NCBI GenBank assembly: GCA_917880885.1
Contig: OU862916.1
Location: 54,782,831 to 54,846,830, forward strand
Reading direction: 5' to 3'
From: Limnephilus marmoratus
Lineage: Eukaryota > Arthropoda > Insecta > Trichoptera > Limnephilidae
Length of the DNA stretch: 64,000 nt
Position numbers and translations under genes: made by a program. Below are positions 1 to 10,669 of this stretch, one piece after another. Position 1 is the first letter of the stretch; the number at the start of each line of letters is the position of its first letter. The notes beneath the pieces are model-generated. The model saw nothing but the letters and a program-made list of their open reading frames with translations. It did not search any database and was not told the origin of the DNA.

Positions 1-566
1 TCTTGTACAGTTTTTCTTTTACACTATTTTTGGTTTAATTGAAACCAAATTAAGGAATATAAGCACACGAAGGTATTTATGATTTAAAGTTACCCTACTA
101 ATAATGCTGATGCCGGGGTGTTATTTAAATATAAGTTCTGTTACCAATACCCGAGCCAAAACCCTCACATATTCAAATAAATATAAACTCCATGTTGTGT
201 CATAATTATGATATAATTGAAAACAACAAGTTGTAAAACCAACATCCATATCTCATAATCGATAACCGCAAATATTAGGAACTAAATATTTGGGGATTAA
301 TGCTAGAAGTCTGTTAGTTTTTGGTAATTTGTTTTAGGTACCAGAAATTATTTTACAACGTTCCTTATTTGAATAAACCATTGTTAGGTACGCTCTAGAT
401 CTAGATTGATGTGATTATGGCCTATCTAATTTAGAAGTAAAAAAATTAATACAGCGATTTTTATTCCAAAAAATCGATAAACAATCTTCATTCCTGAGTG
501 ATTAAAAAATTTGACAAAGGCACTTCTAGCATTAGGCCCCAGATATATGCTTTGCATAATTTTTAG
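1..566 (+). other. Intron of Papst2 (upstream side)
   Basis: AT-rich sequence with no coding signal that I can see. It ends in the run TTTTAG at 561-566, which is the acceptor of the first Papst2 exon in the window, so this stretch is the 3' end of an intron whose upstream exon lies outside. No repeat family seen here recurs elsewhere in the window. Confidence 0.7.
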
Positions 567-793
567 AATACCTTTGAAGAGCTACTTCATCCTGGCCGTG
601 CTGACCCTCGGGACAATGGGGTTCTCTAACGCCTCCCTGGGGTACCTTAACTATCCCACACAAGTCATATTCAAGTGCTGCAAACTAGTACCGGTGCTTA
701 TTGGGAGCGTTCTGATTCAAGGGAAGAAGTACGGAGTCCTCGACTACTTGGCAGCTATCTTCATGTGTGTTGGACTCACATTCTTTATTTTAG
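567..793 (+). CDS. Papst2: PAPS transporter (SLC35B3/Papst2 family), internal exon A; gene partial at 5' end
   Basis: Codes for a hydrophobic segment of a nucleotide-sugar-transporter fold protein that carries the sulfate donor PAPS from cytosol into the Golgi. Visible landmarks are GTMGFSNASLGYLNYPTQVI and FKCCKLVPVLIGSVLIQGKK, which match the most conserved block of animal SLC35B3. The exon starts after AG at 565-566 and its first base completes a codon begun in an upstream exon outside the window. It ends at 793 after FFIL plus one base. That base joins CT at 2704-2705 to make GCT (Ala), giving FFILADSKM, as in human SLC35B3 (TLADS). If the nearby GT at 798 were used instead, the frame would not join. 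Four transporter exons in the window total 263 codons plus stop, compared with about 400 residues for the whole family protein, so roughly the first third is missing. Confidence 0.93.
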
Positions 794-799
794 GCAAGT
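794..799 (+). other. Non-canonical GC splice donor of Papst2
   Basis: The intron after exon A appears to begin GCAAGT rather than GT. This is the usual form of GC-AG donors. It is chosen because it alone keeps the reading frame with the exon at 2704 and restores the conserved ...LADS... sequence. The GT at 798-799 would add GGCAA and break the frame. Confidence 0.8.
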
Positions 800-953
800 A
801 TCTTATTATTCTATGCATACGAGAAGATGTGCCGGGTCATGATCACGGTTTGATGTGTTTTGTCGACCTCTTGGGGTTTTTGTGAACAACCGTGTTAGAT
901 TACATTCAATCAGGCTAAAGTTATTCAGAATATTTTAATTGAATATCGGAGTT

Positions 954-1241
954 AACAAGAGAGTTTTAAGTGACACCAAAAGGACTGTATCTTTGAATAC
1001 CGAGGGGTGAAGCCACTTATAATTAATGGTTATTAGTGTCGAAGGATAAAGCTACTTCAAACAGAATAGATAAGTTTCTTATTTCAGTATTATGTATAAC
1101 AAGAGAGTTTTTAAGTGACACTAAAAGGACTGTATCTTTGAATACCGAGGGGTGAAGCCACTTATAATTAATGGTTATTAGTGTCGAAGGATAAAGCTAC
1201 TTCAAACAGAATAGATAAGTTTCTTATTTCAGTATTATGTA
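954..1241 (+). repeat. Tandem duplication, two copies of 144 bp
   Basis: The sequence from AACAAGAGAG at 954 repeats at 1098 with only a few changes (a T insertion and one C/T change seen). Both copies end in TATTATGTAT. It lies inside the Papst2 intron and has no coding content. Confidence 0.95.
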
Positions 1242-1794
1242 TTCACTTTTTAACTAAATAAATGTCTATTTCTTTCAGCCTTTGTTTACAAAACAAACTC
1301 ATAATTATATTGAGATCGTTCGGTGATCCATAACCATTGGTGAAGGTAGAATTATTGCATTCAATGAGGCAGGCTCTGGTTGATTGATTTTGTCTATCTC
1401 AGGAAAGAGCACTGAGTACTGAGTTCCGGTAAACTTTGTGAATCCATTGAGTGACATGTGTACATAGATAAGTCTATTTGGACGGTATAAACCTATTAAT
1501 CTCATGGTTACGTAAAATGTTTCAAGTGTACTTTAGGTTATGTTTTTTATTTTTTATTTAGATAATTCACGAAAGCCCTGTCATGGTTGACGGAACTCTG
1601 GAAGAAGAAACATTGTTATCTGGGAAGGAAATAACTTACCAGCCACAGAAAATAGTTAAACACATAAAATCGCTTCAACGAGTAAAATTAAGTAAAGGAA
1701 CATCTTTGAACTAATATGGGGATCAAATGCTTTGCACACACGGTGGGGCAGGGAGGATCTAGTCACGGTAGACATGAACTTTTCTCTCTGTCGG

Positions 1795-2215
1795 GATATG
1801 GCGGGAAGTGAATACCGAGAAGCAAGAAGCAGGAAATGAGAAGCAGCGGGAGCGGAAATTAGGAAGCAAGAAGCAGCGAGAAACGTGAAGTGAGAAGTAG
1901 TGGGATGCTGGAAACTCTATGTGGGAAGCAGGTAGCAATAAGCAGGAAGTAAGAAGCAGGAAGTAATAAGCAGGAAATAGCAAGCAAGAAGCAATGGAAG
2001 CCGAACACACAAAGCAACGGTAAATGGGAAGGAAGAAGCAAAGGAAAGCTGGAAGCACATAGTGGAAAGCATAAAATAACGGGAACCTGGAAACAAGAAG
2101 CAAGAAGCAGTGGGAAGCAACAACAACAAAAAAAAACTATGTGCAGTGGGAAGATGGAAGCACGAAGCCGAAAGTGAGAAGAAGCAGGAAGCAAAAATAA
2201 ACAAAAGGGAAGAAA
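1795..2215 (+). repeat. Purine-rich degenerate minisatellite
   Basis: About 420 bp made of variants of GAAGCAGGAA and AAGCAAGAAG, almost free of pyrimidine runs on the plus strand. Open frames on the minus strand here are by-products of the composition. The array lies in the Papst2 intron. Confidence 0.85.
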
Positions 2216-2703
2216 CAAAAACATCCTCAGAGCATGTGTTCCAAGTCCTAACAAATCAGTGCCCCCTGGTGTACCGGTCTATCCTGTGATACAATCGTAT
2301 CGTATTATAATATTCTATGTATAATATGTTAAATTATTAATGTTATTTATATATTTTATTATTATTATTTATATATATTTTTGGATTAAGTATTCAAAAT
2401 TGGCCTTGAGTATCACTTTATAGTCTGCTAACTCAAGCAATAACAGACATTATGGGTAGTTAGGATAATGTCCAAGGTTTCCGGTGACAAAAATCCTCAA
2501 GCTGAAATTTTAAATTCTATGAAATACATGCCAAAATGTCTAAAGACATTTTAACTAAAATTCCAGGACGTATATAAAAAACTTACATAATATATAACTT
2601 AGTCAACCTTTTTCACTAAAAACCTTATATTTTCATAATTTGCAGATAAGTCATTAGTAGCACGTATGAGTGGTTGTACTGATGAGTGGTTTTTCTTTTT
2701 CAG

Positions 2704-2930
2704 CTGATTCAAAGATGTCTCCCGTTTTCGATACCCTCGGAGTATTTATGATCAGTATGGCTCTGCTCTGTGATGCATTGATTGGAAATATTCAAGAAAA
2801 AGTCATGAAGCAATTTAATGCTCCCAATTCAGAAGTGGTCCTATATTCGTATTCTATTGGATTTGTCTACTTATTTGTTATAATGACTTTAACCGGAAAC
2901 CTCGTAAAAGGCTTTGAATTTTGTTATGAG
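2704..2930 (+). CDS. Papst2: PAPS transporter (SLC35B3/Papst2 family), internal exon B
   Basis: Continues the transporter from exon A. Landmarks are ALLCDALIGNIQEKVMKQFN and NSEVVLYSYSIGFVYLF, both strongly conserved in SLC35B3 (DAVIGNVQEKAMK and NSEMVLYSYSIGFVY in human). The acceptor is TTTTTCAG ending at 2703. The donor is GAG|GTAAGA at 2931, so the exon ends at a codon boundary, ...FCYE. It is followed by a very large intron (2931-15793) filled with transposons. The next exon begins HPVPTYGYG, as expected for the family (human NPVRTYGYA). Confidence 0.94.
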
Positions 2931-3364
2931 GTAAGATACCTGCACTAATGATAATGATATTATATAGCCCAGGCAACGAAGGAAAAATAGGGGAAATAAT
3001 TCATGTAGAAGCCAATTTTGGCACAGTTGTAGGGGAAGGTGTCCTTAACAAAATACTAAAAGTACTGGGGGGTGGGGGTGGAGCTAAGGGGGAGGGGGGG
3101 GTTTAAAGGTCCCTTTTTTCAGTTTTTCGTTAATAACTCAAAAACTACTGCCTCTAGCGAAAAAGTGTTCAGGTACTAAATTATTTCCATAAAATTCTCT
3201 ACAAAAAAGGTTCTATAAACTTTTTTGTTAGGATCAATGCTTAAGCAGATAGGGAGGGGGAAAAATGTAAAATTAAAAAAAAAACTGTTTTAATTTTTAA
3301 AAATGAAATGTTTGTCGGTAAAAATCAAACGCTTATTGTTAAAAAACCAAATAATTAATGCTTA

Positions 3365-3634
3365 GGGGTCGTCCATTAATCACGTGACTCTCGAAAGGGG
3401 GGGGGGGGTTCGGAAAAAATCACCAAATATCACCGGGAGGGGGTGTGTAATGAGATATCACGTGTATTTATTTTTCGTGATAATATTCTGAAAATTTCAA
3501 AATACTTTGTACTAAAAAAAATACACGTGATTTTTGGGGGGGGGGTTAGTCTATAACCTCACCACATATCACCACGAAGGGGGGGGGGGTTCAAAAGTTG
3601 CTAAAAAAACATCACGTGATTAATGGACGACCCC
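3365..3634. mobile_element. PIF/Harbinger-type MITE, left arm copy
   Basis: Terminal inverted repeats start GGGGTCGTCCATTAATCACG. The flanking TTA at 3362-3364 and 3635-3637 is the 3-bp duplication typical of the PIF/Harbinger superfamily. The interior has several long G runs and repeated CACGTGA motifs. The same element occurs in mirror image in the right arm and again at 45760-45886. Confidence 0.8.
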
Positions 3635-3654
3635 TTAGGGATGTACCTTGAACA

Positions 3655-4663
3655 TTAAATTTCGTCGAAATCTAAACATTCATCGTCATCAATGCTGTCT
3701 TCGACGGGGGCTTCGTTCATACATGAGCCGAGGCAGCCGCAGGCACCGGAGCAGGCAATCCCTGCTTTGCGGCAACCGCAGCGCATCCCACACCCAGTCG
3801 TGCATCGGCAAAAGATCGTGTTCAAAATGGAGATGGGTGCCACAGGGTCGTTCGTGTTAACTGGGTTAAGGATCCCATCTTCTCCCTTGACCCAACCCCA
3901 TTGGATGGGTAGTAGAGGGTTGCCTAGCCACTGTTGTATCTGTAAAAAAGTAATGAGACCAAGGTAAGCATTCATCACAAATTAATATTTGTAATAAGAA
4001 AGCAGTATTTAAAACTATATGCAACTGGATTTAATTACCTGTAGATATATTCTGAGCGAGTGTTGCTTTGAAGCTCCTCTGGTGGGAGGAAGAGTGGCCA
4101 TGTCTGATTTGGGCTTCTTTGACGCTTTCAAAAATGCCGAGTACCGATGTTTGTTTAGGCTGTCTTAATGAGCAGGCGCTTTGTATACAGCCAAAAAAAG
4201 TTTCTCGCCAGCCTGTTCAATATTCTCAGGTGATGCTGAGGGATCAGAGAATATTGGTGAAATGTCTTGGGTGAGGCCAGGATTTTCTGTGAAGAGCTTT
4301 ACATTTACATTCCCACTTTACACTTTCCATATATCGCCGAGGTGGTGTCGCATCCGGAGAAGCTATGGAGAAGGAGAATTGTTTTGGCGATTGGAAGCTG
4401 TTGAATTTGTGCACCGAAAACAATTTGGTCTCCACATTCCCACGGCCCGGCTTCATGAAATATATATTGATTGATGGTGGTGCCAATCCAATGAGGAGAA
4501 CTAACAAGTCCACATCCTCCGCAACTATTGCTACATTTGAATGTAGAGCAGTTTCATCCAACCCACACCTCACAATAGTGCTATCAGCATCCCCTGTAGC
4601 AACAGTTGTTTTAATCCCGGCTGCTGCCATTTTCTCGCTGAGCAAGTGAATCAACCTTGTTTT
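3655..4663 (-). pseudogene. Transposon-borne PIN-like nuclease / CXC-domain protein, broken copy
   Basis: Read on the minus strand, 4663 down to about 4244 codes a segment with TGDADSTIV and VAIVAEDVDLLVLLIGLAPP. These acidic blocks resemble the core of PIN/XPG-like nuclease folds. After a degenerate stretch and an intron (acceptor just above 3939), the last exon 3939-3655 codes IQQWLGNPLLPIQWGW and then a cysteine cluster, FCRCTTGCGMRCGCRKAG plus CSGACGCLGSC, like tesmin/TSO1 CXC domains. Proteins of this layout are very common in insect genomes and I take them to be transposon-encoded. The 5' part of the protein is missing and the middle is out of frame, so this copy should not make a working product. 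The assignment to a named superfamily is uncertain. Confidence 0.6.
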
Positions 4664-4779
4664 GTTTCTTTCGAGCGGAGCAGAAGCAAAGGAGGCTCAC
4701 AAAAACTTCCGTTGACATCAACTTTCACGAAAAAACGACCATCACCATTCAACAAGAACATTTTCTTGCTAACAGCTTC

Positions 4780-5512
4780 CAATCGCTAAAACGATTCTCC
4801 TTCTCCATAGCTTCTCCGGATGCTACACCACCTCGGCGATATATGTAAATAGTAAAGTGGGAATCGCTAAGCTCTTCACAGAAAATCCTGGCCTCACCCA
4901 AGATATTTCACCAATATTCTCTGATCCCTCAGCATCACCTGAGAATATTGAACAGGCTGGCGAGAAACTTTTTTGGCTGTATACAAAGCGCCTGCTCATT
5001 AAGACAACCTAAACAAACATCGGTACTCGGCATTTTTGAAAGCGTCAATGAAGCCCAAATCAGACATGGCCACTCTTCCTCCCACCAGAGGAGCTTCAAA
5101 GCAACACTCGCTCAGAATATATCTACAGGTAATTAAATCCAGTTGCATATAGTTTTAAATACTGCTTTCTTATTACAAATATTAATTTGTGATGAATGCT
5201 TACCTTGGTCTCATTACTTTTTTACAGATACAACAGTGGCTAGGCAACCCTCTACTACCCATCCAATGGGGTTGGGTCAAGGGAGAAGATGGGATCCTTA
5301 ACCCAGTTAACACGAACGATCCTGTGGCACCCATCTCCATTTTGAACACGATCTTTTGCCGATGCACGACTGGGTGTGGGATGCGCTGCGGTTGCCGCAA
5401 AGCAGGGATTGCCTGCTCCGGTGCCTGCGGCTGCCTCGGCTCATGTATGAACGAAGCCCCCGTCGAAGACAGCATTGATGACGATGAATGTTTAGATTTC
5501 GACGAAATTTAA
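4780..5512 (+). pseudogene. Mirror copy of the CXC-domain protein 3' end (right arm)
   Basis: Inverted duplicate of the 3' two exons of the left-arm gene. Reading across the splice (donor CTACAG|GTAATT at 5128, acceptor TTTACAG ending 5227) gives HSLRIYLQIQQWLGN, a smooth join. Exon 5228-5512 then codes the same cysteine-rich tail as in the left arm, with stop at 5510-5512. Upstream, a T-run near 4970 is one base short and a stop (TAA) lies in what should be the KAPAH...DNLNKHRY segment, so the copy is broken. It lacks the PIN-like 5' part, which is only in the palindrome centre. Confidence 0.6.
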
Positions 5513-5532
5513 TGTTCAAGGTACATCCCTAA

Positions 5533-5807
5533 GGGGTCGTCCATTAATCACGTGATGTTTTTTTTAGCAACTTTTGAACCCCCCCCCCCCCCCGTGGTGA
5601 TATGTGGTGAGGTTTTAGACTAACCCCCCCCCCCCCCAAAATCACGTGTATTTTTTTTAGTACAAAGTATTTTGAAATTTTCAGAATATTATCACGAAAA
5701 ATAAATACACGTGATATCTCATTACACACCCCCTCCCGGTGATATTTGGTGATTTTTTCCGAACCCCCCCCCCCCCTTCGAGAGTCACGTGATTAATGGA
5801 CGACCCC
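5533..5807. mobile_element. PIF/Harbinger-type MITE, right arm copy
   Basis: Mirror image of the MITE in the left arm, with C runs in place of G runs, and TAA flanks at 5530-5532 and 5808-5810. Its presence at the matching site in both arms shows that the arms were copied, or corrected against each other, after the MITE inserted. Confidence 0.8.
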
Positions 5808-6442
5808 TAAGCATTAATTATTTGGTTTTTTAACAATAAGCGTTTGATTTTTACCGAAAAACATTTCATTTTTAAAAATTAAAACAGTTTTTTTTTTAAT
5901 TTTACATTTTTCCCCCTCCCTATCTGCTTAAGCATTGATCCTAACAAAAAAGTTTATAGAACCTTTTTTGTAGAGAATTTTATGGAAATAATTTAGTACC
6001 TGAACACTTTTTCGCTAGAAGCAGTAGTTTTTGAGTTATTAACGAAAAACTGAAAAAAGGGACCTTTAAACCCCCCCCTCCCCCTTAGCTCCACCCCCAC
6101 CCCCCAGTACTTTTAGTATTTTGTTAAGGACACCTTCCCCTACAACTGTGCCAAAATTGGCTTCTACATGAATTATTTCCCCTATTTGCTATTTTTTGGT
6201 CTTCGTTGCCTGGGCTAATAGGGAAACATTGACTTGGAAGCTAAATCAAATCTTTCAAAACATATTGGCTACTATTTCATGACACTGACAAGTCATTTTT
6301 TGACTTCTTATACACATTCTGTTCTCTTTTCAGGGTATTAAGGAACGTACTTGACTTACTTTAACCAGTGATTCCTGACATTATTTGGAGTAAAAAAAGT
6401 AAATGCAGTTTTGGTCTCCGGTGATTTTTTTGATGACCTATT

Positions 6443-6580
6443 TTAAAAAAAAAAAATTCTTCAAAATCAAACAAAAATTCCTCATGATTTTAAAAAAAAA
6501 AATTTCTTCAAAATCAAACAAAAATTCCTCATGATTTAAAAAAAAAAAAATTTCTTCAAAATCAAACAAAAATTCCTCAT
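6443..6580. repeat. Short tandem repeat, three units of 47-48 bp
   Basis: Units start TTCTTCAAAATCAAACAAAA at 6457, 6504 and 6552, separated by poly-A runs. It lies inside the 6331-7714 element. Confidence 0.9.
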
Positions 6581-6941
6581 GTCGTCACTGGTCACTCAGC
6601 CGAGTAACCGACCAACCCCTCAAACGCCTCCAACTGTCCAACACCTATCATTTTTTGGTAAATTTTTGGGATTAGTGTCCATGGCTATTACAAATAATTT
6701 TTAGAAAAAAACTTTAGATTCGCCTTAATCACAATAAAAGGAAACTTTTTGCATCACGGCCGGCGGAAAATAATGCATTTTAATTTTCAATTTCGTTAAA
6801 TAAAATTTCACTTCGCGAACCGATACTACGACAGCCCGCCCGCCATTTTGTCACTTTTATGTTGGTATCCCTGACCTGATACAAACAAGAGCTAGATACG
6901 ATTGTAGCCGACTTCGTGAATAAGGCGTGTAATTATGAAAT

Positions 6942-7250
6942 TTGTCTAGCGGGCTTGTGTATGTTATCTTTACTTTAAAAAACAGCCTACGTTTTTAAAT
7001 GGTTTGTCTGGCAAAGCAGGGTTTGTCTAGCAGGATTGTGTATGTTATCTTTACTTTAAAAAACAGCCTACGTTTTTGAATGGTTTGTCTGGCAAAGCAG
7101 GGTTTGTCTAGCGGGATTGTGTATGTTATCTTTACTTTAAAAAACAGCCTACGTTTTTGAATGGTTTGTCTGGCAAAGCAGGGTTTGTGTAGCGGGCTTG
7201 TGTATATTATCTTTATTTTAAAAAACATCCCAGGATTTGAATGGTTTGTC
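6942..7250. repeat. 81-bp minisatellite, about 3.6 units
   Basis: GGTTTGTCTGGCAAAGCAGG occurs at 7001 and 7082 and again, slightly altered, at 7163, a period of exactly 81 bp. Because 81 is divisible by three, a minus-strand frame stays open through the array, but there is no sign that it is a gene. It forms the centre of the 6331-7714 palindromic element. Confidence 0.9.
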
Positions 7251-8655
7251 TCCATTCCAGTGCCTTATTAGAGGTTCGTTTACATTATATTATTAATTCT
7301 GTTTTTCATAATTACGCGCCTTATTATGTATCCTACGAAGTCGGCTACAATCGTATCTAGCTCTTGTTTGTATCAGGTCAGGGATACCAACATAACAGTG
7401 ACAAAATGGCGGGCGGGCTGTCGTAGTATCGGTTCGCGAAGTGAAATTTTATTTAACGACATTGAAAATTAAAATGCATTATTTTCCGCCGGCCGTGATG
7501 CAAAAGTTTCCTTTTATAGTGATTAAGGCGAATCTAAAGTTTTTTTCTAAAAATTATTCGTAATAGCCATGGACACTAATCCCAAAAAATTACCCATTTT
7601 TTAATGTTTTTGTGGAAAAAAAAGCATCAAAAATATCACTGGAGACCAAAATTTTATTTACTCCAAATAATGTCAGGAATCACTGTAAGTCATGTACCTA
7701 CGTCCCAATACCTGTATAATTATATTAACTTCACAAATTGGATTTGAACTAATTAATATGACATGTTCACAAAAGGCAATAATATTGTGGTTTACCTTAA
7801 TTATATGAAACGAAAAAAAAAAACAATTTTGGCCCTTTATGCTTTTACTGAAAGTTATACAGACATACAATATTATGCATTGTGCTTTAAAAATAAAGTC
7901 AAAACTGTTAAATATTATGAAAGTGTAATTTTCATTCTGATCTTTTGAAGTCGGTCAGCAGTTAAAATAAATTTAGCATTTTTATCAAAGTATTTGTTTC
8001 ATGTAATCTAAATTAATGAATATATCGTCGGCAGAAAGGCTAACTGACGTAACCAGCAAATCCTCTACTTCCGGGAAAGTCGAAAAAACAAAAACAAAAA
8101 AATCTGAAAATAGTAATGGTAACCCCTATCTCGTTGATTTTTACAATGAACAACAGAATAATGTATGCGTTTCTACCAATATAATTAGATCTATGTAATT
8201 ATATAAAAAAATGATGATTTTGGTGGTTACATCCATTCTTTTTTGTGAAAATTTTACGATTGCTTGGCTGTAACCAACAATATCTAGTATGAGAAGCTCG
8301 GTGTGCGATTAATTTACGGAAAGGGAAAAAGGCGTAACCTCTTTTGTGTTATTTGTAGCTCCTAAAACCATGATATAAGCCTCTTCGAAGGGAATCAGAC
8401 TTACAATTAGTTGATGTAACCAAATTTAAATTAAAAAATTATTTTTGTTATGGGTGGTACGGTGAAATATTCTTTTATCAACCGCATTTTTCATATCGAA
8501 GGCAATAAGTTGACAGCTCGAAACTGGAATTTTTTCAGAAATAGAGTTATACACATCTTGTTTTTTGATTTTTTAAGCTCTATTTAAATAGCGATAACTT
8601 GTAATTTAAAAAAAATACTCGACCTACTATTTGTTCCAAAGTTGGGAACACCAAG

Positions 8656-8832
8656 TAAGCAGATTCCCCTCCGCCCCTCCCACTCCACCGATCCCAACCG
8701 GTTCGATAGTGTCGCGACGTGTATTAACCTCCGATCCCAACCGGTCCGATCATGTTGCGACTGAGGTGAATACACGTCGCAACACGATCGAACCGGTTGG
8801 GATCGGTGGAGTGGGGGAGGGGGATCTGCTTA
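8656..8832. repeat. Inverted repeat, arms about 75 bp
   Basis: TAAGCAGAT at 8656 pairs with ATCTGCTTA ending at 8832. The arms include GATCCCAACCGGTTCGAT and its complement. It could form a long GC-rich hairpin inside element A. Confidence 0.85.
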
Positions 8833-9054
8833 GTCACACGCCAATCTCCAACCACCATCCGGAGAGTAAGGACAGGCATTTTCGTGAAGCTCGTTTTGTT
8901 TCTCGTGTAACCAGCGATGCAATGAGGGGACGGACGGGGTTCTGAAGATACGGTGGCGGCGCAACAGTTTTTCGAACTTCCAACCACTATTTACTATTAG
9001 GCAATGTTACAAGGACTACACATTATTTTTTACATATTAATATAATGATATTTA

Positions 9055-9510
9055 TGTTATGCAGGTGACAGCGGTGAGGAGCACTGCAGCCGGGTTCGTA
9101 AGGTAATTCGCGTCGAAAGGCTCGCCCGTCCAATCGGAGCACTCGGAACACTCGAATTATTTTTTATTATCGCTATCGCATTTTTTTTTTAAATCTGATA
9201 ATTAAGTTTTCAAAATCATTTTGAAAGAAAAATAAGAAAAATAATAAGTAGGTAAATAATATATATTTTTTTAAATAATAAAAAAACTTTAAAAAATTCG
9301 TACACCAAAAACTACCAGGCTGCTGGTCGGCAGACCAAGGAATTCTTCAATTGGATGATCTAGACTACAGTTATTCATAAGTTTCATTTGTGTATTTGAT
9401 ATAGTAGATGCAGCGGGGCACGCGAAAGTAATATGGAACGGACGGGGTTCGAAAGATTCGGTCGTTTTCCAGACGAATGCAGCGCTTACGGAATCTGACA
9501 AGGACTATTA
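9055..9510 (+). repeat. Direct repeat copy 1 within element A
   Basis: Matches 13562-13940 in the same orientation, including GTACACCAAAAAC, GATGATCTA and GGGGCACGCGAAAG. The second copy lies just beyond element C, so the duplication brackets the nested block. Confidence 0.75.
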
Positions 9511-10669
9511 TTATTATATATTTATACAATTATACAGGGCGTCCGGACAGTGGCGTAGCTACATGGGTGGCACCCGGGGCGGAAAACGCGGTGTCACCCC
9601 CCCCCCCTCCCCCATTAATTTTTTTTTGAGAAATTCAAAACACAAATTTTAACTTCCTAAAATATAAAAAAACATTTCTAGCTAGTCAAATATGTAAAAA
9701 AAAATTGTTATCCTCAAAATTAAAACACTTTTAAAAATACTAACAGAATAACAGCTTTTTCAACAATCGATAGGTGATAATTTCCTTCGCGAGTTCCCGT
9801 CAATCACAATGTACGAAAGAAATGAGAATGACACAGGGGAAAAGCGAGGAATATTTCACGGGAATCCCCAATAAATCAATAGTAAGAGCTAGGAACGAAA
9901 ATAAAATAACAGAATTTTTGGGGGATACTGACCGACCGAGCCATATAGCTACAAATAACAGAGTTCCGTGTGGAGTCTTCAATTCTAACATGCTGCAAAA
10001 ATCTGAAGAAAATCATTTGCTGTCATGAAAACATAATAATCAATACTTAGGTTGAAACCAGTTTTGTGTTCAGAGGGTAACGATAAAATTTCAATCGTGA
10101 AATAGTAAAGGGGGCGTTCAAGTATAATGTAACGCAATTTTTGAAAATTTTTGACCCTCTTTCCCCCCATGCAACGCGCCGTAACATTTTTCTGCACCTC
10201 CCTCCCCCTAAACGTAACGTAACACCCAAGTGACTATTTTTACAAAAAAAGTCTCAATTAAATTGTGCAAAGTACTGGAAAGTCTGTTATGAAGTGGTGT
10301 TAACTCTTATTTAAAGTTATTATTTTTCTAACACCTCTTCACAACAAGAACCATTGTTGTTTTAATTTTCGTAAAGTGATTAAGAATACGGGCAGGCAAC
10401 ACAGAGACGGCCGGGAATCTATGGTTTCCGGCTCCGGTTTTGTTTTTCACTCTGGAATCGTTTCACCGACGGGCAATCGTTGAAATGTTGGCACAGTCAA
10501 TTAATCATAATTTACATTAAACCCAGACGGGTGAACGTATAGGAAATGTAAGAATAGTATTTCCACAATGATGGGTGAAGTTTCAACCGAATAAATATAA
10601 AGTTTAATCGAGTGTTGTAAATTAAATGACCGCAAAGGTCCGCGCGTGCAATGTAAAATTAAATAATTT

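Larger units (their letters stand above)
2967..6216. mobile_element. 3.25-kb palindromic transposon, inverted arms of about 1.44 kb
   Basis: The left arm (2967 to about 4405) and right arm (about 4772 to 6216) are inverted copies differing by few substitutions and small indels; for example the coding segments at 3655-3978 and 5189-5512 translate identically. The centre (about 4406-4771) is single-copy. Outer ends read AGCCCAGGCAACGAAG and its complement; if the ends are GCCC...GGGC, the flanks give a TA duplication. Each arm holds the 3' part of a broken gene and one Harbinger-type MITE. It sits in the large Papst2 intron. Whether the whole is one foldback element or an inverted duplication of an element end cannot be told from one copy. 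Confidence 0.85.
6331..7714. mobile_element. Palindromic non-autonomous DNA element, 1.38 kb
   Basis: Ends read CAGGGTATTAAGGAACG and, inverted, CAGGTATTGGGACG. Matching inverted blocks continue inward: CAGTGATTCCTGACATTA near 6367 and 7665, and GAGCTAGATACGATTGTAGC near 6888 against its complement near 7345. The interior carries two minisatellites. A related short element with the same ends lies at 59903-60188. No transposase is seen and no target duplication is clear. Confidence 0.75.

Noticed and set aside
1759..2254. Three overlapping minus-strand frames rich in Ser, Leu, Cys and Phe.
   Set aside because: They follow from the purine-rich minisatellite and have no conserved features.
798..2703. 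Use of the GT at 798 as the donor of Papst2 exon A.
   Set aside because: It would leave a two-base overhang that does not fit the exon at 2704 and would break the conserved sequence.
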